In this document: positions 53,327 to 62,222 of the stretch, in pieces
Position numbering within the stretch: the first letter of the stretch is position 1
How the letters are laid out: each line of letters begins with the position of its first letter
DNA from: Penaeicola halotolerans
GTDB taxonomy: Bacteria; Bacteroidota; Bacteroidia; Cytophagales; Cyclobacteriaceae
NCBI RefSeq assembly: GCF_016464625.1
Contig: NZ_JAEAGO010000002.1
Location: forward strand, 682,001 to 746,000
Direction: 5' to 3'
DNA length: 64,000 nucleotides
Program-made: the position numbers and the translations under genes
Notes under the pieces: generated by a model
Databases searched by the model: none
Seen by the model: only the letters and a program-made list of their open reading frames with translations
What the model was told of the DNA's origin: nothing

Positions 53327-55291
53327 ATGCTTAAAAACAGAATCTTCTTTTTAGCTTTTTTTCTCATCATGGGAGCATCATGGACAAATGCTCAAGAGGG
53401 AAGAAAAAACAACTTATCACTTTTTGATAATGACATGAGCTGGCAGAGTAGCCCATACAGATCTGCTAGTGGTGCTCCAGGTGAGAAATATTGGCAAAAC
53501 AAGGCAGACTATGTCATCAGAGTCAGCCTAGATGAGTCTACGGACATCGTCATGGGTGATGTCAAAATCACTTATACCAATAACAGTCCAGAGGATCTGC
53601 CCTTTGTATGGCTTCATTTGGAGCAAAATAGATTTACGGAAGATTCGCGTGGCACACTGACACTTCCGCTCACTAATAATGGCGGCAGATATGGTGGTGA
53701 TGTAGATGGTGGTCACATCATCTCAAATGTGTCAGTCAAAGGAACTTCTCGAAGGGCGGAGGCTTATATGCCTGAATATCTAATCACAGATACTAGGATG
53801 CAGATCTGGCTTCAGCAGCCTGTTAAAGCTAACGGTGGTTCTGTAGAACTATCTATGAACTTTGAATATAAGGTGCCAAAAAAGGGTGCAGATAGAACAT
53901 CCATATTAGATACTAAAAATGGTAAAGTTTATGCGATAGCTCAGTGGTATCCTAAGATGATCACTTTCGATGATATCAAAGGTTGGAACGTAGAGCCATA
54001 CTTAGGTGCTGGAGAGTTTTATCTAGAGTATGGAGACTTTAATTATTACATCACAGTACCTTATGATCACATAGTAGTTGGTTCAGGTGACTTGATGAAT
54101 CCAAGTGAAGTGCTACCAAAAGAAATTCTCAATAGATATAACCAGTCTAAAAATAATGCAGAGACTGTGATGATCATCAAGGAAGAGGAAGTGGGGAAGC
54201 CTGAAGTGACGAGACCAAAACAAAGTGGCACGGTGACGTGGCACTTCAGAATGAACAACACACGAGATGTGGCTTGGGCATCATCTAAAGCATTCATCTG
54301 GGATGGTGCACGCATCGATCTACCAAGTGGCAAGAAATCTCATGCACAATCCGTATATCCTGTAGAAAGCAAAGGTCAAGAAGCTTGGGGTCGCTCTACT
54401 GAATATACCAAGGCTTCTATAGAGCATTATTCAGAAAAATGGTTTGAGTACCCGTATCCAGTAGCGGTCAATGTCGCTTCAGAGATTGGCGGTATGGAAT
54501 ATCCAGGCCTATCATTTTGTGCGTGGGGAGATACAGGTGAGGCACTTTGGGGTGTGACTGACCACGAGTTTGGACACAACTGGTTTCCGATGATCGTAGG
54601 CTCCAATGAGCGACTATACCCTTGGATGGATGAAGGTTTCAATACTTTTATCAATCATTATAGCACACAGGCTTTTAACGATGAAGAATATCCAGCTACA
54701 TTAGATAGGACAAGAAACTTTGTCTTTTGGTTTAATAGTGAAAATAGAGAAGGTATAGATACTTATCCTGATATCGTTCAGTCAAACAATTTAGGTATGA
54801 CAGCTTATATGAAACCAGGGATAGGACTCATTTTGCTGAGGGAATACATTTTAGGACATGAGCGATTTGACTATGCCTTCAAAGAGTATATCAAGCGCTG
54901 GGCTTACAAGCACCCTACTCCACAGGATTTTTTCAATACGATGAATAATGTTGCTGGAGATAATCTTGATTGGTTTTGGAAAGGCTGGTTTTATGGAAAT
55001 AAAAATATTGACATCTCGATAGACCAAATGTTTAGTAGAGGGACAGAAGCGTATGTGTATTTGAGTAATAAAGGAGGCGTACCGATGCCTGTCGAGCTGG
55101 AGTTTACTTATCAAGACGATTCTAAAGAGACTGTGATGCTACCAGTAGAGATCTGGCATAGAGGAAATACTTGGGTGTATCGTCATCAGGGGACTAAAGC
55201 TGTCAAGTCAGTGAAATTTGACCCTAGAGGGATCGTTCCTGATGTCAATGCAAGCAATGATGCGTTTCCAGTGAATATTTATGATAATTAA
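53327..55291 (+). CDS. M1-family zinc metallopeptidase, secreted
   Basis: A 654-residue protein with signal peptide (MLKNRIFFLAFFLIMGASWT). The substrate motif IGGMEYPGLSFC (GxMEN-like) precedes TDHEFGHNWFPMIVGSNERL and WMDEGFNTF, giving the zinc ligands HExxH..E. The first about 250 residues form the M1 beta-sheet domain (DVKITYTNNSPEDLPFVWLH). It probably trims peptides in the periplasm or at the surface. Asn is replaced by Tyr in GGMEY, as in many bacterial M1-like members. Single gene with a terminator. Confidence 0.93.
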   Translation: MLKNRIFFLAFFLIMGASWTNAQEGRKNNLSLFDNDMSWQSSPYRSASGAPGEKYWQNKADYVIRVSLDESTDIVMGDVKITYTNNSPEDLPFVWLHLEQNRFTEDSRGTLTLPLTNNGGRYGGDVDGGHIISNVSVKGTSRRAEAYMPEYLITDTRMQIWLQQPVKANGGSVELSMNFEYKVPKKGADRTSILDTKNGKVYAIAQWYPKMITFDDIKGWNVEPYLGAGEFYLEYGDFNYYITVPYDHIVVGSGDLMNPSEVLPKEILNRYNQSKNNAETVMIIKEEEVGKPEVTRPKQSGTVTWHFRMNNTRDVAWASSKAFIWDGARIDLPSGKKSHAQSVYPVESKGQEAWGRSTEYTKASIEHYSEKWFEYPYPVAVNVASEIGGMEYPGLSFCAWGDTGEALWGVTDHEFGHNWFPMIVGSNERLYPWMDEGFNTFINHYSTQAFNDEEYPATLDRTRNFVFWFNSENREGIDTYPDIVQSNNLGMTAYMKPGIGLILLREYILGHERFDYAFKEYIKRWAYKHPTPQDFFNTMNNVAGDNLDWFWKGWFYGNKNIDISIDQMFSRGTEAYVYLSNKGGVPMPVELEFTYQDDSKETVMLPVEIWHRGNTWVYRHQGTKAVKSVKFDPRGIVPDVNASNDAFPVNIYDN

Positions 55292-55299
55292 ATGACAAG

Positions 55300-55334
55300 A
55301 TCGGGGATTACTCAAAGTGATTCCCGATTTTTAT
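55300..55334 (+). terminator. Terminator after the M1 peptidase gene
   Basis: ATCGGG/CCCGAT with weaker inner pairing and a T-rich tail of about five bases, 8 bases past the stop. Confidence 0.75.
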
Positions 55335-55415
55335 TTTATACTTCATCAAAGCATCACATTGACATAAACTATTTGTGAGTGATATTAAGTTATTTCATGG
55401 TTTATTTATTGATTT

Positions 55416-56285
55416 ATGAAAAAGAAGGTTTTAACACTAGTACTAATCAGTATGGTGATGACAGCTACGGGGCAGCAGGTAGACATACAAGGTCATAGAG
55501 GTGCACGAGGGCTGATGCCAGAAAATACCATCCCAGCCATGATCAAGGCCATAGATCTTGGAGTGACGACTTTAGAACTTGATGTAGTCATCACCAAAGA
55601 TAGACAAGTAGTACTTTCTCATGAGCCGCATATGTCTGGTTTGATCTGCCTCACTCCTAGTGGCGAGCGGATAGCGATAGATGACCATAGCCACAATATC
55701 TACCAACTCACTTATGAGCAAGTAAAACAATATGACTGTGGCTCGATAGGCAATGCTGGTTTTCCGATACAAGTCAAGCTTCATACTTCTAAGCCACTAC
55801 TCAAAGACATGATACAGACAGTAGAAAAGTATGTGAAAGATCATGGGCTAAAGCCAGTCAGGTATAATATTGAAATCAAGAGTACTGTAGAAGGAGATAA
55901 TATATATCATCCTGATGTCACTGGGTTTAGCAGCCTTGTTTATGACTTGATCAGTCGAGAGCTAGACTGGGAACGCGTGACGATACAGTCTTTTGATTTT
56001 AGAGTATTGAGTCATTTTCGTGTGAAGTATCCAGATGTCCAATTGGCGATGCTGGTCGCAAACGATAAGACTTGGGAGCAAAATGTGCAAGACTTAGGAT
56101 TTACACCAGAGATTTATAGTCCTTACTATAAAATGCTGGATGCCTCATCAGTCAAACAAATCCAACAAGCCGGCATGCTAGTGATCCCTTGGACAGTCAA
56201 TGCTGTGAGTGATATGAAAATGCTTTTAGAATGGGACGTGGATGGTATTATCACAGATTATCCTGATAGGGCTAAGGGCTTGTAA
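55416..56285 (+). CDS. Glycerophosphodiester phosphodiesterase, exported
   Basis: A 289-residue GDPD enzyme with a signal peptide (MKKKVLTLVLISMVMTATGQ). The catalytic motif is IQGHRGARGLMPENTIPAMI, with TLELDVVITKDRQVVLSHEP (metal-binding E-D and the HE pair) and YNIEIKS. The end IPWTVNAVSDMKMLLEWDVD is typical of UgpQ/GlpQ. It frees glycerol-3-phosphate from deacylated phospholipids, in the periplasm. A -7 box and a hairpin separate it from the next gene. Confidence 0.93.
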   Translation: MKKKVLTLVLISMVMTATGQQVDIQGHRGARGLMPENTIPAMIKAIDLGVTTLELDVVITKDRQVVLSHEPHMSGLICLTPSGERIAIDDHSHNIYQLTYEQVKQYDCGSIGNAGFPIQVKLHTSKPLLKDMIQTVEKYVKDHGLKPVRYNIEIKSTVEGDNIYHPDVTGFSSLVYDLISRELDWERVTIQSFDFRVLSHFRVKYPDVQLAMLVANDKTWEQNVQDLGFTPEIYSPYYKMLDASSVKQIQQAGMLVIPWTVNAVSDMKMLLEWDVDGIITDYPDRAKGL

Positions 56286-56299
56286 GATTTAGGTTTTTT

Positions 56300-56307
56300 T
56301 ACCTTTG
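56300..56307 (+). promoter_or_regulatory. -7 box (TACCTTTG) upstream of the GNAT-like gene
   Basis: TACCTTTG fits TAnnTTTG. A TTG at 56280-56282 lies 17 bases upstream. Transcription starting near 56312 would place the following hairpin in the leader. Confidence 0.45.
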
Positions 56308-56325
56308 AAATAAACACTATTTTTG

Positions 56326-56351
56326 GGCGATACTAAAGTATTGCCTTTTTT
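56326..56351 (+). promoter_or_regulatory. Terminator-like hairpin ending exactly at a start codon
   Basis: GGCGATACT pairs with AGTATTGCC (one G-T wobble) with a 2-base loop, followed by six T residues that end directly before the ATG at 56352. It can be the terminator of the upstream phosphodiesterase gene, a leader hairpin of the next gene, or both. Confidence 0.6.
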
Positions 56352-57521
56352 ATGCGATTGATAGAAGTGAACACTACATCACTGGAAAATGAGTTTATCC
56401 TCTTTCCAGTTAGACTTTATAAAAACGAGCAAAATTGGATTCGTCCGCTAGATAAAGATATCAGAGACATCTTTGACATCAATAAAAACAAGCTTTTCAA
56501 GCAAGGAGGAAAGTGTATTCGTTGGATTCTAAAGGATGTCGAAGGCGTGACAATCGGTCGCGTGGCTGCTTTTATCAATCCTAAGGCTAATAAAAAGGAA
56601 GAAGTGCCTACAGGAGGAATAGGATTCTTCGAATGTATAGAAGATCAAGAGGCTGCAAACACATTGTTCGATGCGGGTAAAAGGTGGCTTGAAGCTCAAG
56701 GTATAGAGGCGATGGACGGATCTGTCAACTTTGGAGAGCGAGACAAATGGTGGGGAGTGCTAGTCGATGGCTTTTCGGAGCCTAACTACTGCATGCCATG
56801 GAACTTTCCTTATTATGCCAGTTTATTTGAAAACTATGGGTTTCAGCTTTATTTCAAGCAATTTACTTACCACAGGCCCGTTAAAAATCTCGACTTTGAC
56901 CCACGGATGTACCAGCGTGGCGAGCACGTGCTGAACGATTCGGATTTTGAGTTTAGATACTTAGAAGGAGCAGAGATGAAGAAAGCTCCTGAGTACTTTG
57001 TCAAAGTATATAATCAGGCTTGGGCAGGTCATGATGGCGGTGGTAAAGAACTGTCCTTGATGATGGCCAAGCAGCTTTTTAAAAGTATGGGACCGATCAT
57101 GGATAAGCGATTGATTTACTTTGGTTTTCACAAGGGGGAACCTATTTCATTTTTCATCTCCATCCCCGAAATCAACCAAATCTTCAAATACTTAGATGGA
57201 CAGATGAACTGGTTGGGCAAACTGAAATTTTTATACTACAAAATGACCAAACCTAATCGCAAGATGTTAGGATTGGTCTTTGGTGTAGTGCCCAAGTATC
57301 AAGGTAAAGGCATAGAAAGTGCGATGATCATCAAATACACAGACCTGGCTTGGAGTAAGGACTATCCATATGAGGACATAGAACTCAACTGGATAGGGGA
57401 TTTCAATCCTAAAATGATGAAAGTAGCTGAACAAATAGGTGCAAAAGTGAAAAAAACACATCATACCTATCGGTATTTGTTTGACCGTACAAGAGAATTT
57501 AAAAGAGCAAAAAGTATATAA
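56352..57521 (+). CDS. GNAT-fold-like protein of unknown substrate
   Basis: A 389-residue soluble protein from ATG at 56352, which follows a T-run directly. The C-terminal half (about 190-370) looks like a GNAT acyltransferase fold, including FGVVPKYQGKGIESAMIIKY, which resembles the acetyl-CoA loop QxxGxG/A. The N-terminal half begins MRLIEVNTTSLENEFILFPV, with FINPKANKKEEVPTGGIGFF resembling a second GNAT-like module. Conserved proteins of this length occur in many Bacteroidota but I know no proven substrate. It ends 3 bases before the PfkB kinase gene. Confidence 0.75.
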   Translation: MRLIEVNTTSLENEFILFPVRLYKNEQNWIRPLDKDIRDIFDINKNKLFKQGGKCIRWILKDVEGVTIGRVAAFINPKANKKEEVPTGGIGFFECIEDQEAANTLFDAGKRWLEAQGIEAMDGSVNFGERDKWWGVLVDGFSEPNYCMPWNFPYYASLFENYGFQLYFKQFTYHRPVKNLDFDPRMYQRGEHVLNDSDFEFRYLEGAEMKKAPEYFVKVYNQAWAGHDGGGKELSLMMAKQLFKSMGPIMDKRLIYFGFHKGEPISFFISIPEINQIFKYLDGQMNWLGKLKFLYYKMTKPNRKMLGLVFGVVPKYQGKGIESAMIIKYTDLAWSKDYPYEDIELNWIGDFNPKMMKVAEQIGAKVKKTHHTYRYLFDRTREFKRAKSI

Positions 57522-57524
57522 AAT

Positions 57525-58532
57525 ATGACTAAGAAGTATGACGTTTACGGCATAGGAAATGCCCTAGTAGATATCGAATTTAAAGTGCAGGATGAGTTTT
57601 TTATCCAAAATGAAATAGAAAAAGGATTCATGACGCTGGTGGATGAGGAACGCCAAAATAAACTCATGAAGGCAATCAATGCTGCAGAAGCTAAGAAACA
57701 GTGTGGAGGTTCGGCAGCAAACTCTATCATCGCAGTCAGTCAGTTTGGGGGAAAGTCCTACTACTCGTGCAAGGTGGCAAATGATGAGTTGGGACAGTTT
57801 TTCATGAAAGATCTCAGAGCTGCAGGAGTAGATACTAATCTGCAAGAAGCGACTTTGGAGGATGGTATCACAGGTAAGTGCTTGGTGATGGTCACTCCTG
57901 ATGCAGAGCGTACGATGAATACTTTTCTGGGGATCACCCAAAACTACTCTACAGCTGAAATCAATGAATATGCGCTGAAGGATTCTAAATATATCTATAT
58001 AGAGGGCTACCTAGTCACATCAGACAATGGCAGAGAAGCCATGCTTACTGCTAAGAAAATGGCGGAAGCCGCTGGCGTAAAAGTAGCTTTGACATTCTCA
58101 GATCCAAGTATGGTCAAGTACTTCAAGTCTGGATTTGATCAAGTGATCGGTGCAAGTGTAGACCTGCTATTTTGCAATGAAGAAGAAGCCATGCTCTATA
58201 CTGAGAAAGCAACTATCAAAGAAGCTCGAGAAGAATTGAAGAAAGTAGCAAAGGCTTTTGTCATTACTCAAGGTAAAAATGGCGCTTTGATCTATGATGG
58301 GGATACTTTCATCGATATAGAGCCTTACCCTGTTACTGCTATAGATTCAAATGGCGCAGGAGATATGTTCGCTGGGGCATTCCTATATGGCATCACTAAT
58401 GGACATTCTTATGCACAGGCTGGAAAGATAGCCTCTTTAGCCTCTTCGAAAGTAGTGACTCAATTTGGACCTAGGCTCGAATGGCATGAGGTCAAAGAAC
58501 TCCTTCAAAAAGCTACTGCGACAAACGTATAG
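57525..58532 (+). CDS. PfkB-family sugar kinase, adenosine kinase-like
   Basis: A 335-residue ribokinase-fold enzyme. It begins YDVYGIGNALVDIEFKVQDE, has KKQCGGSAANSIIAVSQFGG near residue 58 and the catalytic block TAIDSNGAGDMFAGAFLYGI near 275, with the Asp base. The GGSAANS and the N-terminal GNALVD fit adenosine kinase-like proteins of Bacteroidetes and plants, but ribose or other sugars remain possible. It begins 3 bases after the GNAT-like gene and is co-transcribed. Terminator follows. Confidence 0.88.
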   Translation: MTKKYDVYGIGNALVDIEFKVQDEFFIQNEIEKGFMTLVDEERQNKLMKAINAAEAKKQCGGSAANSIIAVSQFGGKSYYSCKVANDELGQFFMKDLRAAGVDTNLQEATLEDGITGKCLVMVTPDAERTMNTFLGITQNYSTAEINEYALKDSKYIYIEGYLVTSDNGREAMLTAKKMAEAAGVKVALTFSDPSMVKYFKSGFDQVIGASVDLLFCNEEEAMLYTEKATIKEAREELKKVAKAFVITQGKNGALIYDGDTFIDIEPYPVTAIDSNGAGDMFAGAFLYGITNGHSYAQAGKIASLASSKVVTQFGPRLEWHEVKELLQKATATNV

Positions 58533-58540
58533 CTGAGTAT

Positions 58541-58567
58541 CAAAAAGACCTGTTTCAGGTCTTTTTG
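58541..58567 (+). terminator. Terminator after the PfkB kinase gene
   Basis: A perfect 12-base stem CAAAAAGACCTG with a 3-base loop and a T-run within the right arm. Confidence 0.88.
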
Positions 58568-58769
58568 CATTTATGTCAAACAATTTCTTAAAGGGGATTT
58601 AAGAGAAGTGTTCGTTTTCGATCAAAATACCTGTATGAAAAAGCAGTCAAGTTCGAATTCGGACATTTTTATATTTTTTTCAAGAAATATTAATAAGATA
58701 CCTCGTTGGATAAGTTGTTCTTATCAATTATTTTGCAATCCCATTGAATTATAAACAAACAATAAACTT

Positions 58770-60095
58770 ATGAGAAAAATTAGTCTATTAGTTTCTCTTC
58801 TCTGTTTACTTACGCTCAGTACGTTTGCACAGAAGAAGATAGCATTTGAGGAATTTACCCTAGACAATGGTCTGAGGGTGATTATGCACCAAGACAATGC
58901 GACACCTATAGTAGCAGTTTCTGTACTATATCATGTAGGGTCTAAGAATGAAAACCCTGAAAGAACGGGTTTTGCGCACTTTTTTGAGCACTTACTTTTT
59001 GAAGGTTCCGAAAACTTGGACAGAGGTGAATACATGAAAGTCATACAGTCTGCTGGTGGTACGCTGAATGCTTTCACGTCTAGCGACCAGACTTACTACT
59101 ATCAGATCATGCCATCCAACGAGCTGGAGCTGGCACTCTATATGGAGTCCGAGCGTATGCTACATGCAAAGATTGATCAAACGGGGGTGGAAACTCAGCG
59201 AGAGGTAGTAAAGGAAGAAAAGAGACAAAGCTATGACAATAGGCCATATGGATCTTTACTTCCAGAAACACTTAAGAGAGCTTACAAAGTACATCCGTAT
59301 CAGTGGCCGCCAATTGGCTCGCTAGAGCACCTCAATGCCGCATCATTGGAGGAGTTCATGGCTTTTTATGAGACTTTCTATGTGCCTAATAATGCCATAT
59401 TGACTATAGCTGGTGATATCGACCCTAAGCAGACCAAGGATTGGGTTAAAAAATACTTCTCAGAAGTACCAAAAGGAACCAAAACAATCCCGAGACCTAC
59501 TGTAGTAGAACCTGCAATAGATGGAGAAATCAGAGATGTGATTTATGATAATATCCAATTGCCAGCAGTGGTACAGGCTTATCACATGCCTAAAAAGACA
59601 GATAAGGACTACTATACTTTCCAAATGATATCAAGTATTCTATCAGGTGGAAACTCTTCTAGAATGAACAAGGAGCTTGTCGATAATCAGCAAAAAGCAG
59701 TTGGTGTAGCAGCTTTGCCGCTTGATCTAGAAGACGGTGGGCTTTTCATCCTTTATGGCATCACTGCACAAGGAGTAGAGGCGTCTGAGCTTGAGCCAGA
59801 GATGGATAAAGTAATAGATGAGTTAAAAAATACATTAGTCCCTGAGAAAGAATTTCAAAAGCTTCAGAATCAAATCGAGAACTCAGTCGTATCAGGAAAT
59901 TCTAGCATAGAGGGAATAACTCAGGCACTTGCAGAAGCAAAGCTATACAGAGGAGATGCTGACTATATCAACAATATTTGGGATGAGTACAAAAAGGTAA
60001 CTCGTGAGGATATCCAAAGAGTTGCTAGAGAGTATTTTAAGAAAGATAGCAGAGTAGTATTATACTATCTACCTAAGCCAAGTGAAGATAAGTGA
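58770..60095 (+). CDS. M16-family zinc metallopeptidase, catalytic subunit-like
   Basis: A 441-residue exported protein (signal MRKISLLVSLLCLLTLSTFA). The inverted zinc motif is AHFFEHLLFEG (His70, Glu73, His74), with the third ligand Glu near 149-150 in REVVKEEKRQS. The second half (about 230-441) is the non-catalytic M16 fold; it shows NSSRMNKELVDNQQKAVGVA and lacks the Arg-Tyr substrate-binding pair found in its neighbour. With the next gene it resembles split heterodimeric M16B peptidases. It should degrade peptides in the periplasm. Confidence 0.94.
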   Translation: MRKISLLVSLLCLLTLSTFAQKKIAFEEFTLDNGLRVIMHQDNATPIVAVSVLYHVGSKNENPERTGFAHFFEHLLFEGSENLDRGEYMKVIQSAGGTLNAFTSSDQTYYYQIMPSNELELALYMESERMLHAKIDQTGVETQREVVKEEKRQSYDNRPYGSLLPETLKRAYKVHPYQWPPIGSLEHLNAASLEEFMAFYETFYVPNNAILTIAGDIDPKQTKDWVKKYFSEVPKGTKTIPRPTVVEPAIDGEIRDVIYDNIQLPAVVQAYHMPKKTDKDYYTFQMISSILSGGNSSRMNKELVDNQQKAVGVAALPLDLEDGGLFILYGITAQGVEASELEPEMDKVIDELKNTLVPEKEFQKLQNQIENSVVSGNSSIEGITQALAEAKLYRGDADYINNIWDEYKKVTREDIQRVAREYFKKDSRVVLYYLPKPSEDK

Positions 60096-60118
60096 TTTAC
60101 AAAATGACTGATAAGACA

Positions 60119-62170
60119 ATGAAAAAAACTTTATTATATATATGCGCGGGTCTATTGACATTTAGCACTGCTTTTGGGCAAGGGCTTGATAGATCTGTGA
60201 GACCAGAGTCAGGTCCAGCACCTGAGATTCAGATAGGTCAGCCAGCTACTTTTACACTAGCTAATGGACTAAAAGTGTTCGTAGTAGAAAATGATAAACT
60301 ACCAAGAGTATCATTTTCATTGACTATTCCAAGAGATCCAGTTTTGGAAAAGGATAAGGCGGGACTTTCGTCTATGGTGAGCCAGCTAATGAACAGAGGG
60401 ACTACTACTCGTACAAAGGAGCAGCTCGATGAGGAAAAAGACTTCATCGGTGCTTCAGTATCTGCTTCTTCTTCAGGTGGATATGGTTCTTCTTTGAAAA
60501 AACATCAGGACAAAATGCTTGAACTGATGACAGATCTGCTCTACAATCCAGCTTTTCCAGAAGAAGAGCTAGATAAGATCAAAAAGCAGGCACTTTCGGG
60601 TATAGCGCTTCAAAAGAATGATCCTAATGCTATCGCTTCTAATATCGTTCGTAGGTTAGTTTATGGTGATCATCCTTATGGTGAGCTAGATTCTGAAGAG
60701 ACACTTAACAACATCACCGTAGAAGATATCAAGAATTATTACAAGACCTATTTCAAGCCAAGTAATGCATATTTAGTCATCGTAGGAGATATCACTAAGA
60801 AGGAAGCTGAGCAGGTAGCTAAAAAGCATTTTTCAAAATGGCCGAAAGGCACCATACCAACATTTGAGTATGAGAAACCTAAAGCGCCTGCTAAAACTAT
60901 GGTGGCACTGCACGATAGGCCGAGCAGCGTACAGTCTGTGATCAATGTCAGCTACCCGATCGAGTTGAGCCTCAACTCACCTGACTATATCAAGACGCGT
61001 GTTTTGAGCTACATACTAGGCGGAGGTTCGTCTTCTAGGATGTTTATGAACTTAAGAGAAGATAAGGGTTACACTTACGGAGCTTATGCAAGTATAGGAA
61101 GTGATCGTTTAGTAGCTGCTGTGAATGCAAGTGCTAGTGTGAGAACAGAAGTGACTGACAGTGCAGTGTATGAGATCATGTACGAGTTGCGTAGAATCGT
61201 AGATGAGAAGGTCACTCAGGAAGAACTTGACGCTGCTAAAGCATACTTGTCTGGTAGCTTCGGCAGATCGCTAGAAAGCCCAAGTACTATCGCAGGGTTC
61301 GCACTCAATGTAGAGAGATACAATCTACCAAAAGACTTCTATGCAAACTATCTTAAGAGTCTTGATGCTGTAACTATTGAAGATGTACAGCAAGTAGCCA
61401 AAAAGTATATTCGTCCTGACAATGCCTATATCGTCATCGTGGGAAATACTGGTGAGTTTAAAGACAAGGTGGCTAGATTTGGCGAAGTCAAAATGTACGA
61501 TATCTATGGAAACGAAGAAGTGCCTTCTGATAGTAAGATAGATGCTAGTGTCACTGCTGAGAGTGTCATCAATAAATACATCGATGCTATAGGAGGAAGA
61601 GCAAAACTCGAGGCCATCAAGTCTGTAGAAATGATCACTTCGGCAGAAATACAAGGAATGACTATCGAGACGACCACGCTCAAAGAACAACCAGGTAAAC
61701 TGGCCCTTAGCGTGAAAGTTGGTGGGAATACTGTTCAAAATGTTGTATTGAATGGAGATAAAGCTAAGATATCTTCTGGTGGACAGAGCCAAATGCTTGA
61801 AGGCGCTCAAGTAGCTCCTTTTAAAAGTGGTGCTTTGATATTTCCAGAGTTAGATTACCTCAAAGAAGGATATAAGCTTGTACTTGAGGATATCAAAAGC
61901 GTAGAAGGTAAAGATGCTTACAGAGTCAAGGTGTCTGTTCCAGGTGGTGTGAGCATGGTAGAATACTATGATGTAGAGTCAGGACTAAAACTACAAACTG
62001 AATCAGCTCAAGGAAATGCAATCTATCGAGACTACAAAGCGGTGGAAGGAGTACTTTTCTCTTTCTTCCAATTGGCTACTAACCCACAGATCCCTATGCC
62101 ACTTGAGACGAAAGTCACTTCTTTGAAAGTAAATACTCAAATAGATGCCGCTACTTTTAAAGTAGATTAA
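60119..62170 (+). CDS. M16-family partner subunit with LolA-like C-terminal domain
   Basis: About 683 residues from the Met at 60119 (signal MKKTLLYICAGLLTFSTAFG); Met at 60104 is also possible. The position of the HxxEH motif reads LSSMVSQLMNRG, so zinc binding is lost. The second half carries SSSRMFMNLREDKGYTYGAY, the Arg-Tyr pair that M16B partners use to hold substrate. An added domain (about 485-683, starting VINKYIDAIGGRAKLEAIKS) resembles LolA/outer-membrane lipoprotein-sorting folds. It follows the catalytic gene by 8-23 bases and likely forms a heterodimer with it. Confidence 0.92.
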   Translation: MKKTLLYICAGLLTFSTAFGQGLDRSVRPESGPAPEIQIGQPATFTLANGLKVFVVENDKLPRVSFSLTIPRDPVLEKDKAGLSSMVSQLMNRGTTTRTKEQLDEEKDFIGASVSASSSGGYGSSLKKHQDKMLELMTDLLYNPAFPEEELDKIKKQALSGIALQKNDPNAIASNIVRRLVYGDHPYGELDSEETLNNITVEDIKNYYKTYFKPSNAYLVIVGDITKKEAEQVAKKHFSKWPKGTIPTFEYEKPKAPAKTMVALHDRPSSVQSVINVSYPIELSLNSPDYIKTRVLSYILGGGSSSRMFMNLREDKGYTYGAYASIGSDRLVAAVNASASVRTEVTDSAVYEIMYELRRIVDEKVTQEELDAAKAYLSGSFGRSLESPSTIAGFALNVERYNLPKDFYANYLKSLDAVTIEDVQQVAKKYIRPDNAYIVIVGNTGEFKDKVARFGEVKMYDIYGNEEVPSDSKIDASVTAESVINKYIDAIGGRAKLEAIKSVEMITSAEIQGMTIETTTLKEQPGKLALSVKVGGNTVQNVVLNGDKAKISSGGQSQMLEGAQVAPFKSGALIFPELDYLKEGYKLVLEDIKSVEGKDAYRVKVSVPGGVSMVEYYDVESGLKLQTESAQGNAIYRDYKAVEGVLFSFFQLATNPQIPMPLETKVTSLKVNTQIDAATFKVD

Positions 62171-62190
62171 TATCTATAAGAATAAGATTA

Positions 62191-62222
62191 AATAGGGAGA
62201 TCTTTGACCTCCCTATTTTTTT
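62191..62222. terminator. Bidirectional terminator between the M16 and M61 genes
   Basis: AATAGGGAG/CTCCCTATT with a 9-base loop and a T-run on the plus strand. The right arm contains the stop codon of the convergent M61 gene. Confidence 0.85.

Noticed and set aside
58640-58680. GTTCGAATTC resembling a tRNA T-loop
   Set aside because: No acceptor, D or anticodon arms can be formed around it, and A/T-rich sequence follows.
61325-61810. 161-codon open frame opposite the M16 partner gene
   Set aside because: Antisense to conserved M16 and LolA-like coding sequence with no motif or initiation signal.
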